From: Xenophilus sp. E41 | GTDB taxonomy: Bacteria > Pseudomonadota > Gammaproteobacteria > Burkholderiales > Burkholderiaceae_C | Length of the DNA: 64,000 bases | Direction of reading: 5' to 3' | Assembly: GCF_003671765.1 (NCBI RefSeq) | Contig: NZ_QPIB01000001.1 | Span: 310,001-374,000, forward strand | Part shown: positions 10,253 to 18,345 of the stretch, one piece after another | Layout: every line of letters begins with the position of its first letter | Position numbering within the stretch: the stretch's first letter is position 1 | The notes under the pieces: generated by a model | What the model was told of the DNA's origin: nothing | The model's input: the letters and a program-made list of their open reading frames with translations, nothing else | Databases searched by the model: none | Translations under genes and position numbers: made by a program

Positions 10253-10783
10253 TCAGGCGGCGCGCGTCGGCGGCTGCGCCAGCCAGTCGCGCACCTGCGC
10301 GACGGACTGCGGCAGCGGCGCCGTGGCCTGCACGGTCAGGACGCCCGCCTCGCCCTCGGGCGATTCGAGCGTCTGGAACTGGCTGTCCACCAGGCTGGCG
10401 GGAAAGATGTGCACGGCCTCGCGGGCCTGCACACGGGCCACGGCCTCGTCGCGGCCGATCTGCATGAACACGAAGCGCAGGCCCGGCACCGCGGCGCGCA
10501 GCCGGTCGCGGTAGGCGCGCTTGAGCGCGGAGCAGGTCAGCACCGCGCCGCCGTGGCGGGCCGCCAGTTCCTCTCCCAGCCGGCCCAGCCAGCCGGCGCG
10601 ATCCTCGTCCGTCAGCGGCGTGCCGCTCCTCATCTTGAGGATGTTGGCTTCGGGGTGGAAGTCGTCCCCCTCGATCAGCGGCAGGCCCAGGTCGGCCGCA
10701 AGGGCCTGGCCCAGGCTGGACTTGCCGCAGCCGGACACGCCCATGGTCACGAGCCAGACGGGCGAGGCATTCGGGGTGTGCAT
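10253..10783 (-). CDS. gntK: Gluconokinase
   Basis: GntK phosphorylates D-gluconate to 6-phosphogluconate with ATP in the cytoplasm, feeding Edd. The 176-residue protein matches the thermoresistant gluconokinase family: P-loop MGVSGCGKSS, EGDDFHPEANILKMRSGTPL, and CSALKRAYRDRLR. The chosen start at 10783 gives seven residues before the first conserved strand, and AAGGAGAC lies just upstream. A palindromic operator sits 14 bases before the start codon. It is the first gene of a gntK-MFS unit divergent from the LacI-type regulator. Confidence 0.94.
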   Translation of the reverse strand: MHTPNASPVWLVTMGVSGCGKSSLGQALAADLGLPLIEGDDFHPEANILKMRSGTPLTDEDRAGWLGRLGEELAARHGGAVLTCSALKRAYRDRLRAAVPGLRFVFMQIGRDEAVARVQAREAVHIFPASLVDSQFQTLESPEGEAGVLTVQATAPLPQSVAQVRDWLAQPPTRAA

Positions 10784-10796
10784 GCGATGTCTCCTT

Positions 10797-10810
10797 GGAT
10801 AGCGCTATCT
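10797..10810. promoter_or_regulatory. LacI-type operator O1, next to gntK
   Basis: GGATAGCGCTATCT contains the perfect 12-base palindrome GATAGCGCTATC (10798-10809) with the central GC typical of LacI-family sites. It lies immediately upstream of the gntK ribosome site, where a bound repressor would block gntK and the MFS gene. Confidence 0.75.
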
Positions 10811-10839
10811 TTTTGAGTCGAAATGAGTCGGCATCTGGA

Positions 10840-10853
10840 GGACAGCGCAATCC
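10840..10853. promoter_or_regulatory. LacI-type operator O2 (imperfect)
   Basis: GGACAGCGCAATCC differs from the site at 10914-10927 by a single base and keeps the central GC. It lies between the other two sites in the gntK-regulator interval. Because it is an imperfect palindrome it may bind more weakly. Confidence 0.55.
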
Positions 10854-10913
10854 TCCAAGCGTTGCTTGCAGCCAATCCGAAGTCCAGGCGGAATCCGGGC
10901 TTACCCCGGGCTT

Positions 10914-10927
10914 GGACAGCGCTATCC
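10914..10927. promoter_or_regulatory. LacI-type operator O3, upstream of the regulator gene
   Basis: GGACAGCGCTATCC is a near-perfect 14-base palindrome with one mismatch. It overlaps a possible -35 TTGGAC (10912-10917) that is spaced 17 bases from TACTGC, so binding would fit autoregulation of the divergent LacI-family gene. Confidence 0.7.
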
Positions 10928-10975
10928 TAAAAGATACTGCAGCCTCGTCGCCCTAGGGTTTTTACCGATCTTCCG

Positions 10976-12019
10976 ATGCACACCGATCCGCCCCGACGTC
11001 GCCGCAGCGGCCGCGTGACCCTGGCCGAGGTCGCACGCGAAGCGGGCGTGAGCCCCATCACCGTGTCGCGCGCGCTGCGCGGCGAGCGCGCCGTGGCCCC
11101 CGAGCTCGTGGCCCGCGCCCGCGCCGCTGCCGACGCCCTGGGCTACGTGCCCGACCCGGCGGCCCGCGCCCTCGCCTCGCACCGCAGCACGCACGTGGCG
11201 GTGCTCATTCCGCTCCTGAGCAACACCCTGTTCGTCGACCTGCTCGAGGCCCTGCAGCGCACCCTGCGCGGCCAGGGATACCAGACACTCATCGGCATCA
11301 CGCATTACGACCCGCGCGAGGAGGAGCAGTTGCTGCGCGAGCAGATGGCGCATCGCCCGGCGGGCCTGGTCGTCACCGGCTTCGAGCGCAGCGAAGAGAC
11401 GCGCGCCCTGATCCAGGCCAGCGGCGTGCCCTGCGTGCACGTGATGGAGACGAGCCGCGCGCCGGGCGTGCACTGCGTCGGCTTCTCGCAGCAGGACGCG
11501 GGCTACGCGCTGACGCAGCACCTGCTGGCGGGCGGCGCGCGCCGCATCGCCTTCGCCGCCGCGCAGCTCGACGCCCGGGTGATGCAGCGCGCCGAGGGCT
11601 ACCGGCGCGCCCTGCGCGAAGCCGGCTGCTACGACCCCGCGCTGGAGATGTTGCGGCCCGAGCCCTCCTCCATCGCGCTGGGCGCCCACATGTTCGCGCG
11701 ACTGATGGACGAGTCGGCGCCCGAAGCCATCTTCTTCTGCAACGACGACCTGGCGCAGGGCGCACTCATGGCGGCGCCACGCCTGGGCATCGCAGTGCCC
11801 GGCCGGGTGCGGGTGGCCGGGTTCAACGACCTGCCGGGCAGCGACCAGCTCCTGCCCAGCCTGACCAGTGTGCGCACCCCGCGCGAAGCCATCGGCGAAG
11901 AGGCGGCGCGCATGCTGCTGCGACTGATGCGCGGCGAACCGGTGCCGCAGCCCTGCGTGGAGCTCGCGTGGCGCCTGGTCGTGCGAGAAAGCACGGCGAC
12001 GCCCGCGTCCGGCCCCTGA
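10976..12019 (+). CDS. gntR: LacI-family regulator of gluconate utilisation
   Basis: This 347-residue repressor has an N-terminal LacI HTH at about residues 14-35 (VTLAEVAREAGVSPITVSRALRG), the hinge region AARALASHRSTHVAVL, and a periplasmic-binding-protein-like effector domain with FFCNDDLAQGA near the C-terminus. It resembles proteobacterial GntR/GntH regulators whose effector is gluconate or 6-phosphogluconate. The role is supported by its divergence from gntK and by three similar palindromes in the 192-base interval. The effector itself is inferred. It ends just before a strong hairpin and faces the OmpA-like gene. Confidence 0.88.
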   Translation: MHTDPPRRRRSGRVTLAEVAREAGVSPITVSRALRGERAVAPELVARARAAADALGYVPDPAARALASHRSTHVAVLIPLLSNTLFVDLLEALQRTLRGQGYQTLIGITHYDPREEEQLLREQMAHRPAGLVVTGFERSEETRALIQASGVPCVHVMETSRAPGVHCVGFSQQDAGYALTQHLLAGGARRIAFAAAQLDARVMQRAEGYRRALREAGCYDPALEMLRPEPSSIALGAHMFARLMDESAPEAIFFCNDDLAQGALMAAPRLGIAVPGRVRVAGFNDLPGSDQLLPSLTSVRTPREAIGEEAARMLLRLMRGEPVPQPCVELAWRLVVRESTATPASGP

Positions 12020-12026
12020 AAGCACA

Positions 12027-12048
12027 ACGCCCGGCCGGGGCCGGGCGT
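12027..12048. terminator. Hairpin between convergent genes
   Basis: ACGCCCGGCC-GG-GGCCGGGCGT is a perfect inverted repeat with ten-base arms, located eight bases after the regulator stop and before the convergent OmpA-like gene. There is no T-run, so it would be a bidirectional structural terminator at best. Confidence 0.5.
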
Positions 12049-12086
12049 CGGTGCGACGGGCACGCCGGAGCGTGCCGCGGGTCGGC

Positions 12087-12623
12087 TCAGTCGACCAGCT
12101 TCACCTCGACCCGGCGCGCCTCGGCGTTGTTGCCGCTGCCGGTGGTGACGGCGGGCTTCTCGAGCGCCACCTTGTCGGCCGGCACGCCCAGGCCGGTGAG
12201 CACGTCGCGCACGGTCTGCGCGCGCTGCTTGGCGAGTTCCTCGTTCTTCGCGGGGTCGCCCGTCGTGTCGTGGAAGCCGGAGACCAGCGCCTTGCGGCCG
12301 TTCTGCACGCCCTGGATCACCAGCGCCAGCGCTTCGGCGGCACCGGGCGCGATGTCGGCGCTGCCGGTGGCGAAGTAGAAGTTCACCACGCCCTGGCCCA
12401 CGCGGATGCTGGCGCCGTCGGGGATGACCACGGCGACGGTCTCGGTGACCACCGCCACGGTCGGGGCCGGCGCGGCCGCCGCAGGGGGCGCCTTGGGTGC
12501 ATGCGACAGGCCGTACTTGTAGACGACGACACCCAGCACGGTCATGACGACCAGGGCGATCAGGGCAAAAAGAAAACCGAGCGCAAATCGTTGTTGTTCG
12601 TCGTCATCCGCACGCGTGGACAT
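12087..12623 (-). CDS. OmpA-family protein with N-terminal membrane anchor
   Basis: This 178-residue protein has one membrane segment (about residues 14-36), a Pro/Ala linker, and a C-terminal OmpA-like peptidoglycan-binding domain (FATGSADIAPGAAEAL, VSGFHDTTGD, AKQRAQTVRDVLTGLGV). It would sit in the inner membrane with the OmpA domain in the periplasm. The ATG at 12623 was chosen because the sequence upstream is not conserved and overlaps the divergent gene. The motif GFHDTTGD departs from the usual GHTD form, as in other Comamonadaceae members. No partner is encoded next to it, and its role in envelope integrity is inferred. Confidence 0.8.
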   Translation of the reverse strand: MSTRADDDEQQRFALGFLFALIALVVMTVLGVVVYKYGLSHAPKAPPAAAAPAPTVAVVTETVAVVIPDGASIRVGQGVVNFYFATGSADIAPGAAEALALVIQGVQNGRKALVSGFHDTTGDPAKNEELAKQRAQTVRDVLTGLGVPADKVALEKPAVTTGSGNNAEARRVEVKLVD

Positions 12624-12665
12624 CGGGTGGTCTCCCAGGGAAAGAGGTCGGTAAATAATCGGTTC

Positions 12666-13409
12666 GTGAACCATGAGGCCGAAATTGTAGGTGGCGCGGG
12701 TCTGGGCCCTCCCGGCCTGGACCCGCTGCCCACCCCGCTGCGCGATCCCAAGCCCCTGCTGGACCGGGTCATCCACGAATGGGGCGGGCACGAGGACCTC
12801 TGGCTCTTCGGCTACGGCTCGCTCATCTGGAAGCCCGAGTTCGACTTCGTCGAGCGCCGCCCGGCCCGCGTGCACGGCTGGCACCGCGCGCTCAAGATGT
12901 GGAGCCGCGTCAACCGCGGCAGCGTGCAGAACCCGGGGCTGGTGTTCGGCCTGCTCACCGGCGGCAGCTGCCAGGGCATGGCCTTCCGCATTCCGGCCGC
13001 GGACGTGCTGGAGGTGCTGGGCCGCCTGTGGCTGCGCGAGATGCCCACCGGCGTGTACGACCCGCGCTGGCTCACCTGCATCACGCCCGCCGGGCCGGTG
13101 CGGGCCCTGGCCTTCACGCTCTCGCGCAAGAGCCCCAACTTCACCGGCACCCTGCCCGAGGCCCGCTACCGCGAGATCTTCGCCAGCGCCGTGGGCCGCT
13201 ACGGCAGCTCGCTCGAGTACGCACGGCAGACGCTGCTGGAACTCAAGCGCCACCACATCCACGACGCCGCCCTGGCACGCCTGCTGCGGCTGGCCGAGAT
13301 CACGGCCTCGGCTGACGCGGCGGCGGCCGCGCCAGCCGCTACCCTGTCACCCGCCGCGCCCGGCGATGGCCGCGCGCCCCCCCGCCCCTCCAACGAAGGA
13401 AGAAGCTGA
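12666..13409 (+). CDS. Gamma-glutamylcyclotransferase (ChaC-like)
   Basis: This protein of about 247 residues matches the ChaC family, which cleaves glutathione to 5-oxoproline and Cys-Gly. The substrate-binding motif FGYGSLIW is followed by the domain segment REMPTGVYDPRW, which holds the likely catalytic Glu, and later [14 protein letters not shown]. The N-terminus is uncertain: no ATG fits, and the GTG at 12666 is the best in-frame start without a good ribosome site. The last 35 residues are Ala/Pro-rich. The stop is one base from the sodC start, so the two are coupled and may both act in thiol and oxidative stress. Confidence 0.8.
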   Translation: MNHEAEIVGGAGLGPPGLDPLPTPLRDPKPLLDRVIHEWGGHEDLWLFGYGSLIWKPEFDFVERRPARVHGWHRALKMWSRVNRGSVQNPGLVFGLLTGGSCQGMAFRIPAADVLEVLGRLWLREMPTGVYDPRWLTCITPAGPVRALAFTLSRKSPNFTGTLPEARYREIFASAVGRYGSSLEYARQTLLELKRHHIHDAALARLLRLAEITASADAAAAAPAATLSPAAPGDGRAPPRPSNEGRS

Positions 13410-13410
13410 C

Positions 13411-13947
13411 ATGAACAAGCACACATTCGCCGTCGCCGGCGCCGTCGTCCTCGCCTGTGCCGCCCTCTCGGCCTGCGGCAGCATGGGCATGGGCCGCGCC
13501 ACGGCCACCGCCAATCTGGCGCCCACCGGCGCCATCAATCCGAATCCGACGTCCGGCAAGGTCACGTTCACCGCCCTCGACCATGGCGTGCGCGTGGCCG
13601 GCGAGGTGCGGGGCCTGACGCCGGGCGAGCACGGCTTCCACATCCACGAGAAGGGCGACTGCGGCGACAACGGCAACGCCTCGGGCGGCCACTTCAACCC
13701 GGCCGGCGGCACGCACGGCAAGTTCGGCGCCGCCGGCAGCCATGCGGGTGAACTGCCCAGCCTGGTGGCAGGCGCCGACGGCACCGCACGCTTCAGCGTC
13801 GAGGTGCACTCGATCTCGCTCACGGACGGTGCGGCCAACAACGTCGTGGGCCGCGCGCTGGTCGTGCACCGCGACCGCGACGACTACACCACCCAGCCGG
13901 CCGGCAACTCCGGCCCGCGCATCGCCTGCGCGCTCATCGCCCGCTGA
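13411..13947 (+). CDS. sodC: Cu/Zn superoxide dismutase, predicted lipoprotein
   Basis: This 178-residue enzyme dismutates superoxide in the envelope. An export signal ends in the lipobox LSAC with the lipidated cysteine at residue 22, so it is probably an outer-membrane lipoprotein facing the periplasm. Copper and zinc ligands fall in HGFHIHEKGDC, GGHFNPAGGTHGKFG and a late histidine in VVHRDRDDY. The conserved disulfide partner is the Cys in RIACALI. A GAAGGAAGAAG ribosome site precedes the start. It is coupled to the upstream cyclotransferase gene. Confidence 0.93.
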   Translation: MNKHTFAVAGAVVLACAALSACGSMGMGRATATANLAPTGAINPNPTSGKVTFTALDHGVRVAGEVRGLTPGEHGFHIHEKGDCGDNGNASGGHFNPAGGTHGKFGAAGSHAGELPSLVAGADGTARFSVEVHSISLTDGAANNVVGRALVVHRDRDDYTTQPAGNSGPRIACALIAR

Positions 13948-13972
13948 GCGCACGGCAGGCCCCGGGCCGCGT

Positions 13973-14434
13973 TCAGGCGGGCTCGCGCAGGTCCTGCGGC
14001 ACGGTCCCCGTGTCCAGGCAGTACCGCTCGTAGTCGGCGATGCGGTCCGCGGTGGTGATGGTGCGTGCCACCGCACCGCCCGGCTGCAGGTACTCCACGG
14101 TGCCGTTCACGACCACGAAGAGGATCAGTTCCTCCTCGCCCACTGCCTCCCACCAGTCGACGTTGCCGTCCGACTCGTGCACGTAGCCGCCGGGGCCGAC
14201 CCCCTCGCCCGTGCACAGCCGCCGCTGGCCCTGCAGGTTCAGCGCGTGGATCTCGCCCGTGTGGCGGTGCAGGCCGAGCCGTGCACCCGGCGACAGGCGC
14301 ATCAGTTCCACCCAGCCCCGTTCGCCCGCCAGGAAGCGCAGGGGCCGTGACCACTTGCCCGGCCCCTCGGGAATCCACAGCCCCTCGGCGGACCAGGGGC
14401 CGGCGGGCAGGAAGGCGTGGCGTGCATTGATCAT
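13973..14434 (-). CDS. Cupin-domain protein (ChrR/dioxygenase-like)
   Basis: This 153-residue protein has a single cupin fold. Motif 1 is visible as RLGLHRHTGEIHALNLQGQ, giving His and Glu metal ligands, and motif 2 as YVHESDGNVDW. It resembles ChrR-like cupins and the 2,4'-dihydroxyacetophenone dioxygenase family, so a metal-dependent dioxygenase or a sensor are both possible. The ATG at 14434 was preferred to an upstream start because the extra residues are not conserved. It diverges from a MocR-type regulator with only 75 bases between, which suggests that regulator controls it. Confidence 0.75.
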   Translation of the reverse strand: MINARHAFLPAGPWSAEGLWIPEGPGKWSRPLRFLAGERGWVELMRLSPGARLGLHRHTGEIHALNLQGQRRLCTGEGVGPGGYVHESDGNVDWWEAVGEEELILFVVVNGTVEYLQPGGAVARTITTADRIADYERYCLDTGTVPQDLREPA

Positions 14435-14509
14435 GGGAATCTCCGATGCGTCGTTGGGATGTGCTGGCACGATAGGCGCCGCACTGGACCACGAAAAGCG
14501 CCACATTCC

Positions 14510-15967
14510 ATGAATTCAGGGGATCCACTTTCGGCGCTGCACCTGCAGCTCCCGCCGACCGGCTCGCGCCAGCGCATGCGCGACCTGCACCGGCAGCTGA
14601 AGGACGCGATCCTCTCCGGCCGCATCGCGCCCGGCCTGCGCCTGCCGTCCACGCGCGCGCTGGCGCAGGCGCTGGGCGCGAGCCGCAATGCGGTGGTCGC
14701 GGTCTACGGCCTGCTGCTGGGCGAGGGCTACATCGAGGCAGCGGCCGGCGCCGGGCACCACGTCGCGCGCTTGCCGGCCGCCCGGCGGCCGATCGCCCCG
14801 CGCGGCGAGCCGGCGTGGCTGAACCCGGCCTACCGCGGCCTGGGCGGCACACCCGATCGCGACGCACAGCCCGCGCCACGCTGGGACTTCCGCGTCGGCG
14901 TGCCCGACAAGTCCGAACTGGCCTTCGACATCTGGCGCCGCCTCTCGGCGCGCAGCCTGCGCACGCTGTCGCGGCGCACGGTGGGCTACGGCCCGCCGCA
15001 GGGCCAGCCGGCCCTGCGCGCGGCCATTGCCCAGCACGTGTCCTTCGCACGCGCGGTGGCCTGCAGCGCGGACGACGTGCTGGTCAGCGCCGGCGCGCAA
15101 CAGGCCTTCAGCCTGCTCGCACAGGTGCTGGTCACCCCAGGCCGCACCGTGGTGGCGGTGGAACATCCGGGCTACCCGCCCGCGCGGCTGGCCTTCGAGG
15201 CGGCGGGCGCACGCGTCGTGCCGGTGCCAGTCGACGACGAAGGGCTGGTCGTCGAACGCCTGCCGGGCGAGGCGCGCGTGATCGTCACCACGCCCGCGCA
15301 CCAGTTCCCGCTGGGCATGGTGATGTCGGCCGCGCGCCGGCGCGCACTGCTCGCCTTCGCGCAGCGGCACGGCGCGGTGGTCGTGGAGGACGACTACGAC
15401 GGCGAATTCCGCTTCGACGGCCGCGCCCTGGACGCGCTGCAGACGCTGGACCGCGCCGCCTCGGTGTTCTTCGTCGGCACCTTCTCCAAGTCGCTGTTTC
15501 CCGCCCTGCGGCTCGGCTATGTCGTGGCACCGCCCTGGGCCCGGCTGCCGCTGGTGGCGGCCAAGGAGCGCATGGACTGGCACTGCAACCTGCTGTCGCA
15601 GGAGACGCTGGCGGCCTTCATCGCCGAGGGACACCTGGCCCGGCATGTGCGCCGCATGGGCGCGCGCTATGCACGGCGCCGCGCGCTGCTGCTCGAGCGG
15701 CTGAACGGCGACCTGGCGCCCTGGCTGCAGCCCCTGCCCGGCAGCGCCGGCCTGCACCTGGCGGCGCAGATGGTGGGCGGACACGATGCGGCCGCCGTGG
15801 CCGCGCGGGCGCGTACCGCCGGACTGGGGCTTTCTTGCGTGGCCGACTATGGCCGCGAGGTGCCCAACGCCCTGCTCTTCGGCTACGGCGCGATCGACGA
15901 GGCCGCGATGGGCGATGCGCTGGCCCGGCTCGCGCAGCTGCTCGGGAACAACCAGCGCATCGGCTGA
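14510..15967 (+). CDS. MocR/PdxR-type transcriptional regulator
   Basis: This 485-residue protein fuses an N-terminal GntR winged helix (RDLHRQLKDAILSGRIAPGLRLPSTRALAQALG) to a full class I aminotransferase domain. The PLP lysine is expected in FVGTFSKSLFPALRLGY, preceded by VEDDYDGEFRF. MocR proteins use PLP as an effector to control vitamin B6, amino-acid or aromatic-compound genes. It is divergent from the cupin gene, and a short palindrome GTGCTGGCAC lies at 14462-14471 between them. The start was taken at MNSGDPLSALHLQL; upstream in-frame sequence overlaps the cupin gene. Confidence 0.9.
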   Translation: MNSGDPLSALHLQLPPTGSRQRMRDLHRQLKDAILSGRIAPGLRLPSTRALAQALGASRNAVVAVYGLLLGEGYIEAAAGAGHHVARLPAARRPIAPRGEPAWLNPAYRGLGGTPDRDAQPAPRWDFRVGVPDKSELAFDIWRRLSARSLRTLSRRTVGYGPPQGQPALRAAIAQHVSFARAVACSADDVLVSAGAQQAFSLLAQVLVTPGRTVVAVEHPGYPPARLAFEAAGARVVPVPVDDEGLVVERLPGEARVIVTTPAHQFPLGMVMSAARRRALLAFAQRHGAVVVEDDYDGEFRFDGRALDALQTLDRAASVFFVGTFSKSLFPALRLGYVVAPPWARLPLVAAKERMDWHCNLLSQETLAAFIAEGHLARHVRRMGARYARRRALLLERLNGDLAPWLQPLPGSAGLHLAAQMVGGHDAAAVAARARTAGLGLSCVADYGREVPNALLFGYGAIDEAAMGDALARLAQLLGNNQRIG

Positions 15968-15974
15968 GTACCCG

Positions 15975-16538
15975 CTACCCTGCCGTGCGCGCGCGCCACA
16001 GGGCCTCGGCGCGCGCCAGGTCGTCCAGCGTGTCGACGTCGGTGACGGTGCCGGCGTCGTCCGTTTCGAGGTCTGCTACGGAATTCATAGCGCGCTGCGC
16101 CCGCAGGACGGGCGCTGCGCCGTGATTTCCCTGCAAGGCCAGCAAGGCATCGCGGCACGCGCTGCCGAAGCCCACGGGATGGCCGCGCTGTCCCGCATGC
16201 ACGGGCTGCGCGGCGCTCACGCCCGGCCGGGCCAGGGCGGCGGCCACGTGCTGCAAGGTGGCTGGCTGCACCAGCGGCAGGTCGGCCGGCAGCACGAGCC
16301 AGCCCGGGGCGTCGGCCGTCGCGCGCACCGCGGCGGCGATGGAGTCGCCCATGCCGGGATGGCCCGCGTCCTCCACATGCCACGGCAGGCCGCTGGCCTG
16401 CACGGCGGCGAGCGTGTGGGCCATCACCGGCCGGTCGCCCAGCAGCGCCTGCAGTTTGTGCACCCTGCCGCCCGAGGCGCGAAAGCGCTCGCCCCGGCCG
16501 GAGGCCAGCACCAGTACGACGGGACCGTGGGATGTCAT
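15975..16538 (-). CDS. MobA/MocA-like nucleotidyltransferase
   Basis: This 187-residue protein has the NTP_transf_3 fold: N-terminal [16 protein letters not shown] in place of the usual LAAGxSxRMG loop, a conserved Lys in HKLQAL, and [11 protein letters not shown] with a metal-binding Asp. Relatives attach CMP or GMP to molybdenum cofactor or other cofactors, but no molybdoenzyme gene is nearby. The ATG at 16538 is set by the first strand. A copy of the dispersed repeat (16075-16130) lies inside the C-terminal part and encodes about 18 residues there without breaking the frame. The gene ends seven bases from the convergent MocR gene. Confidence 0.8.
   Translation of the reverse strand: MTSHGPVVLVLASGRGERFRASGGRVHKLQALLGDRPVMAHTLAAVQASGLPWHVEDAGHPGMGDSIAAAVRATADAPGWLVLPADLPLVQPATLQHVAAALARPGVSAAQPVHAGQRGHPVGFGSACRDALLALQGNHGAAPVLRAQRAMNSVADLETDDAGTVTDVDTLDDLARAEALWRARTAG
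16075..16130 (+). repeat. Dispersed hairpin repeat, copy 2, inside a coding sequence
   Basis: GCTACGGAATTCATAGC (16075-16091) is followed by GCGCCCG...CGGGCGC (16097-16115) and CTGCGCCGTGATTT. It matches the dispersed repeat in order and spacing, yet lies wholly within the nucleotidyltransferase gene. Confidence 0.7.
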
Positions 16539-16605
16539 GTCGTTTCTCCATGGCGCCGCGCGTCGGGGCACACGAGGAACTGGCTTTGCCAGGCCTCTGG
16601 GTGCG

Positions 16606-16660
16606 CCCCCCTCCAAGCCGAAGGCGCTAGAGAGGGGGGAGCCGCGAAGCGGCATGGGGG
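16606..16660. repeat. Intergenic G/C-tract hairpin element
   Basis: CCCCCCTC (16606-16613) pairs with GAGGGGGG (16632-16639), and the stem GCCGC-GAA-GCGGC (16641-16653) follows at once, then ATGGGGGG. It lies in the 127-base gap between the bestrophin stop and the nucleotidyltransferase start. From memory, similar elements are common between genes in Comamonadaceae; one would need a genome search to confirm. It may also terminate the bestrophin transcript. Confidence 0.6.
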
Positions 16661-16665
16661 GTGTT

Positions 16666-17577
16666 TCACGTCAGCACGAAGTTCCGCGGCTGCGGCTGCG
16701 CCGGCCAGTCGCGGTCGCCGATGCTTTCGCGCAGCGAGGTCTCGATGGTCCAGCAGATGGCGTCGAGCGCGAGGTCGTTGGGCGAGTCGCCGAAAGGTTC
16801 CTCGATCTCGTGGCCCAGCGCCTCCAGCGCGAAGAAGGTGTAGGCGACCAGCGTCACGATGACCGGCGTCATCGGCCCGATGGAATCGACCAGGCCGAAG
16901 GGCAGCAGCAGGCAGTACAGGTAGATGGTGCGGTGGATGATGACGCTGTAGGTGAAGGGGATCGGCGTGCTGGCGAGCCGCTCGCAACCGCCCACGGCGA
17001 CGCCGATCTGGTCGAGCGGCCGCTCCAGCGCCGGCACGACGGCCGGGTCGACGCGGCCCTGCCGCCGCTGGTCGCGCAGCCACTCGCCGGCCATCTGCAG
17101 AAGCATCGCGGGCCGGTAGCGCGCGGCCATCACGCGGGAGACCTCGGCCGGCGGCAGCAGGCGCGCGAGGTCGGCCGCCGGGTCGCTGCCGCGCAACTGG
17201 TGGCGCAGCGCATGCACCAGCGCCATCAGGCGCAGCGCCAGCAGCCGCTCGTCGCCGCCGCCCTCGACCAGCGTGAGCGCGTGCCGCACGGCGGCACGGC
17301 ACTCGATCAGCAGCGAGCCCCAGAGCATGCGGGCTTCCCACAAGCGGCTGTAGCTGGTGCTGTTGCGAAAGCCCAGGAAGATCGCCAGCGTGAGCCCGAT
17401 GAGCGAGAAGGGCACGAAGTTCATCGGCACCTTCCAGCGCAGCACCTGGCCGTGCAGCAGCGTCACCGTGATCGCCAGCGCGAGGGTCACGGCCAGCTGC
17501 GGCAGGATCTGCGAGAGGATCGAGCCGCGCCAGACGAAGAGCAGGCGCAGCCAGTGCGGGCGGGGGCGGACGATCAT
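16666..17577 (-). CDS. Bestrophin-family (RFP-TM) membrane protein
   Basis: This 303-residue protein matches bacterial bestrophins (UPF0187), pentameric ion channels of the inner membrane. Visible hallmarks are [14 protein letters not shown] near the N-terminus, the [28 protein letters not shown] core with the gating-helix region, and the late acidic GHEIEEPFG cluster followed by [13 protein letters not shown]. Bacterial members conduct small ions, often cations; selectivity cannot be told from sequence. It diverges from pdxH by 42 bases. Length is normal. Confidence 0.9.
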   Translation of the reverse strand: MIVRPRPHWLRLLFVWRGSILSQILPQLAVTLALAITVTLLHGQVLRWKVPMNFVPFSLIGLTLAIFLGFRNSTSYSRLWEARMLWGSLLIECRAAVRHALTLVEGGGDERLLALRLMALVHALRHQLRGSDPAADLARLLPPAEVSRVMAARYRPAMLLQMAGEWLRDQRRQGRVDPAVVPALERPLDQIGVAVGGCERLASTPIPFTYSVIIHRTIYLYCLLLPFGLVDSIGPMTPVIVTLVAYTFFALEALGHEIEEPFGDSPNDLALDAICWTIETSLRESIGDRDWPAQPQPRNFVLT

Positions 17578-17619
17578 GCGGCTCGGATGTTAAGCCGCGG
17601 GACAACGCACAATCACCCG

Positions 17620-18267
17620 ATGAGCGATCTGCAGAACTCCCTGGCCGCGCTTCGCAAGAGCTACGAGCGCGCCGAACTCGGCGAGAGCCACAGCGCCGCC
17701 GACCCGCTGGACCAGTTCGAGCGCTGGCTCGGCGAGGCCGTGAGCGCCCAGGTGCCCGAACCCAACGCCATGACGCTGGCCACCGTCGGCAGCGACCTGC
17801 GGCCGTCGACGCGCATCGTGCTCATCAAGGGCTACGACGCGCGCGGCCTCGTCTGGTACACCAACTACGACAGCCGCAAGGGCCAGGAACTGGCAGGCAA
17901 CCCCTTCGCGGCGCTGCAGTTCCACTGGGTCGAACTCGAGCGCGTGGTGCGCATCGAGGGCCGCGTCGAGAAGGCCGGCGCGGACGAGAGCGACGCCTAT
18001 TTCGCCAGCCGCCCGCTGGATTCGCGCATCGGTGCCTGGGCCAGCCCGCAGAGCCAGGTGATCCCGGGGCGCGAAACGCTGGTCAAGAACGCCGCCCTCT
18101 ACGGCGCGAAATTCCTCCTTGCGCCGCCACGTCCGCCGCACTGGGGCGGATACCGCCTGGTGCCCGACCGCTGGGAGTTCTGGCAGGGCCGCAAGAGCCG
18201 GCTGCACGACCGGCTGCGCTACCGGCGCGAGGACGGCATCTGGCTGCGCGAGCGCCTCGCACCGTGA
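17620..18267 (+). CDS. pdxH: Pyridoxamine 5'-phosphate oxidase
   Basis: PdxH oxidises pyridoxine or pyridoxamine 5'-phosphate to pyridoxal 5'-phosphate using FMN, in the cytoplasm. The 215-residue protein has the family segments [33 protein letters not shown] (FMN phosphate binding), [18 protein letters not shown], the [18 protein letters not shown] loop, and the C-terminal signature [17 protein letters not shown]. The ATG at 17620 gives the normal length. It is followed directly by a dispersed repeat and converges with the AEC transporter gene. Confidence 0.97.
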   Translation: MSDLQNSLAALRKSYERAELGESHSAADPLDQFERWLGEAVSAQVPEPNAMTLATVGSDLRPSTRIVLIKGYDARGLVWYTNYDSRKGQELAGNPFAALQFHWVELERVVRIEGRVEKAGADESDAYFASRPLDSRIGAWASPQSQVIPGRETLVKNAALYGAKFLLAPPRPPHWGGYRLVPDRWEFWQGRKSRLHDRLRYRREDGIWLRERLAP

Positions 18268-18280
18268 GCGCCGGCACGGC

Positions 18281-18335
18281 GCTATCGATTTCGTAGCAAC
18301 CCGCGCCCGTTCGGCGGGCGTTGCAGGCACTTTTC
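18281..18335 (+). repeat. Dispersed hairpin repeat, copy 3
   Basis: GCTATCGATTTCGTAGC (18281-18297), hairpin CGCCCG-TTCGG-CGGGCG (18304-18320) and TTGCAGGCACTTTT. It lies between the convergent pdxH and AEC genes, where the hairpin could also end transcription. Confidence 0.85.
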
Positions 18336-18345
18336 GCTCGAGACT

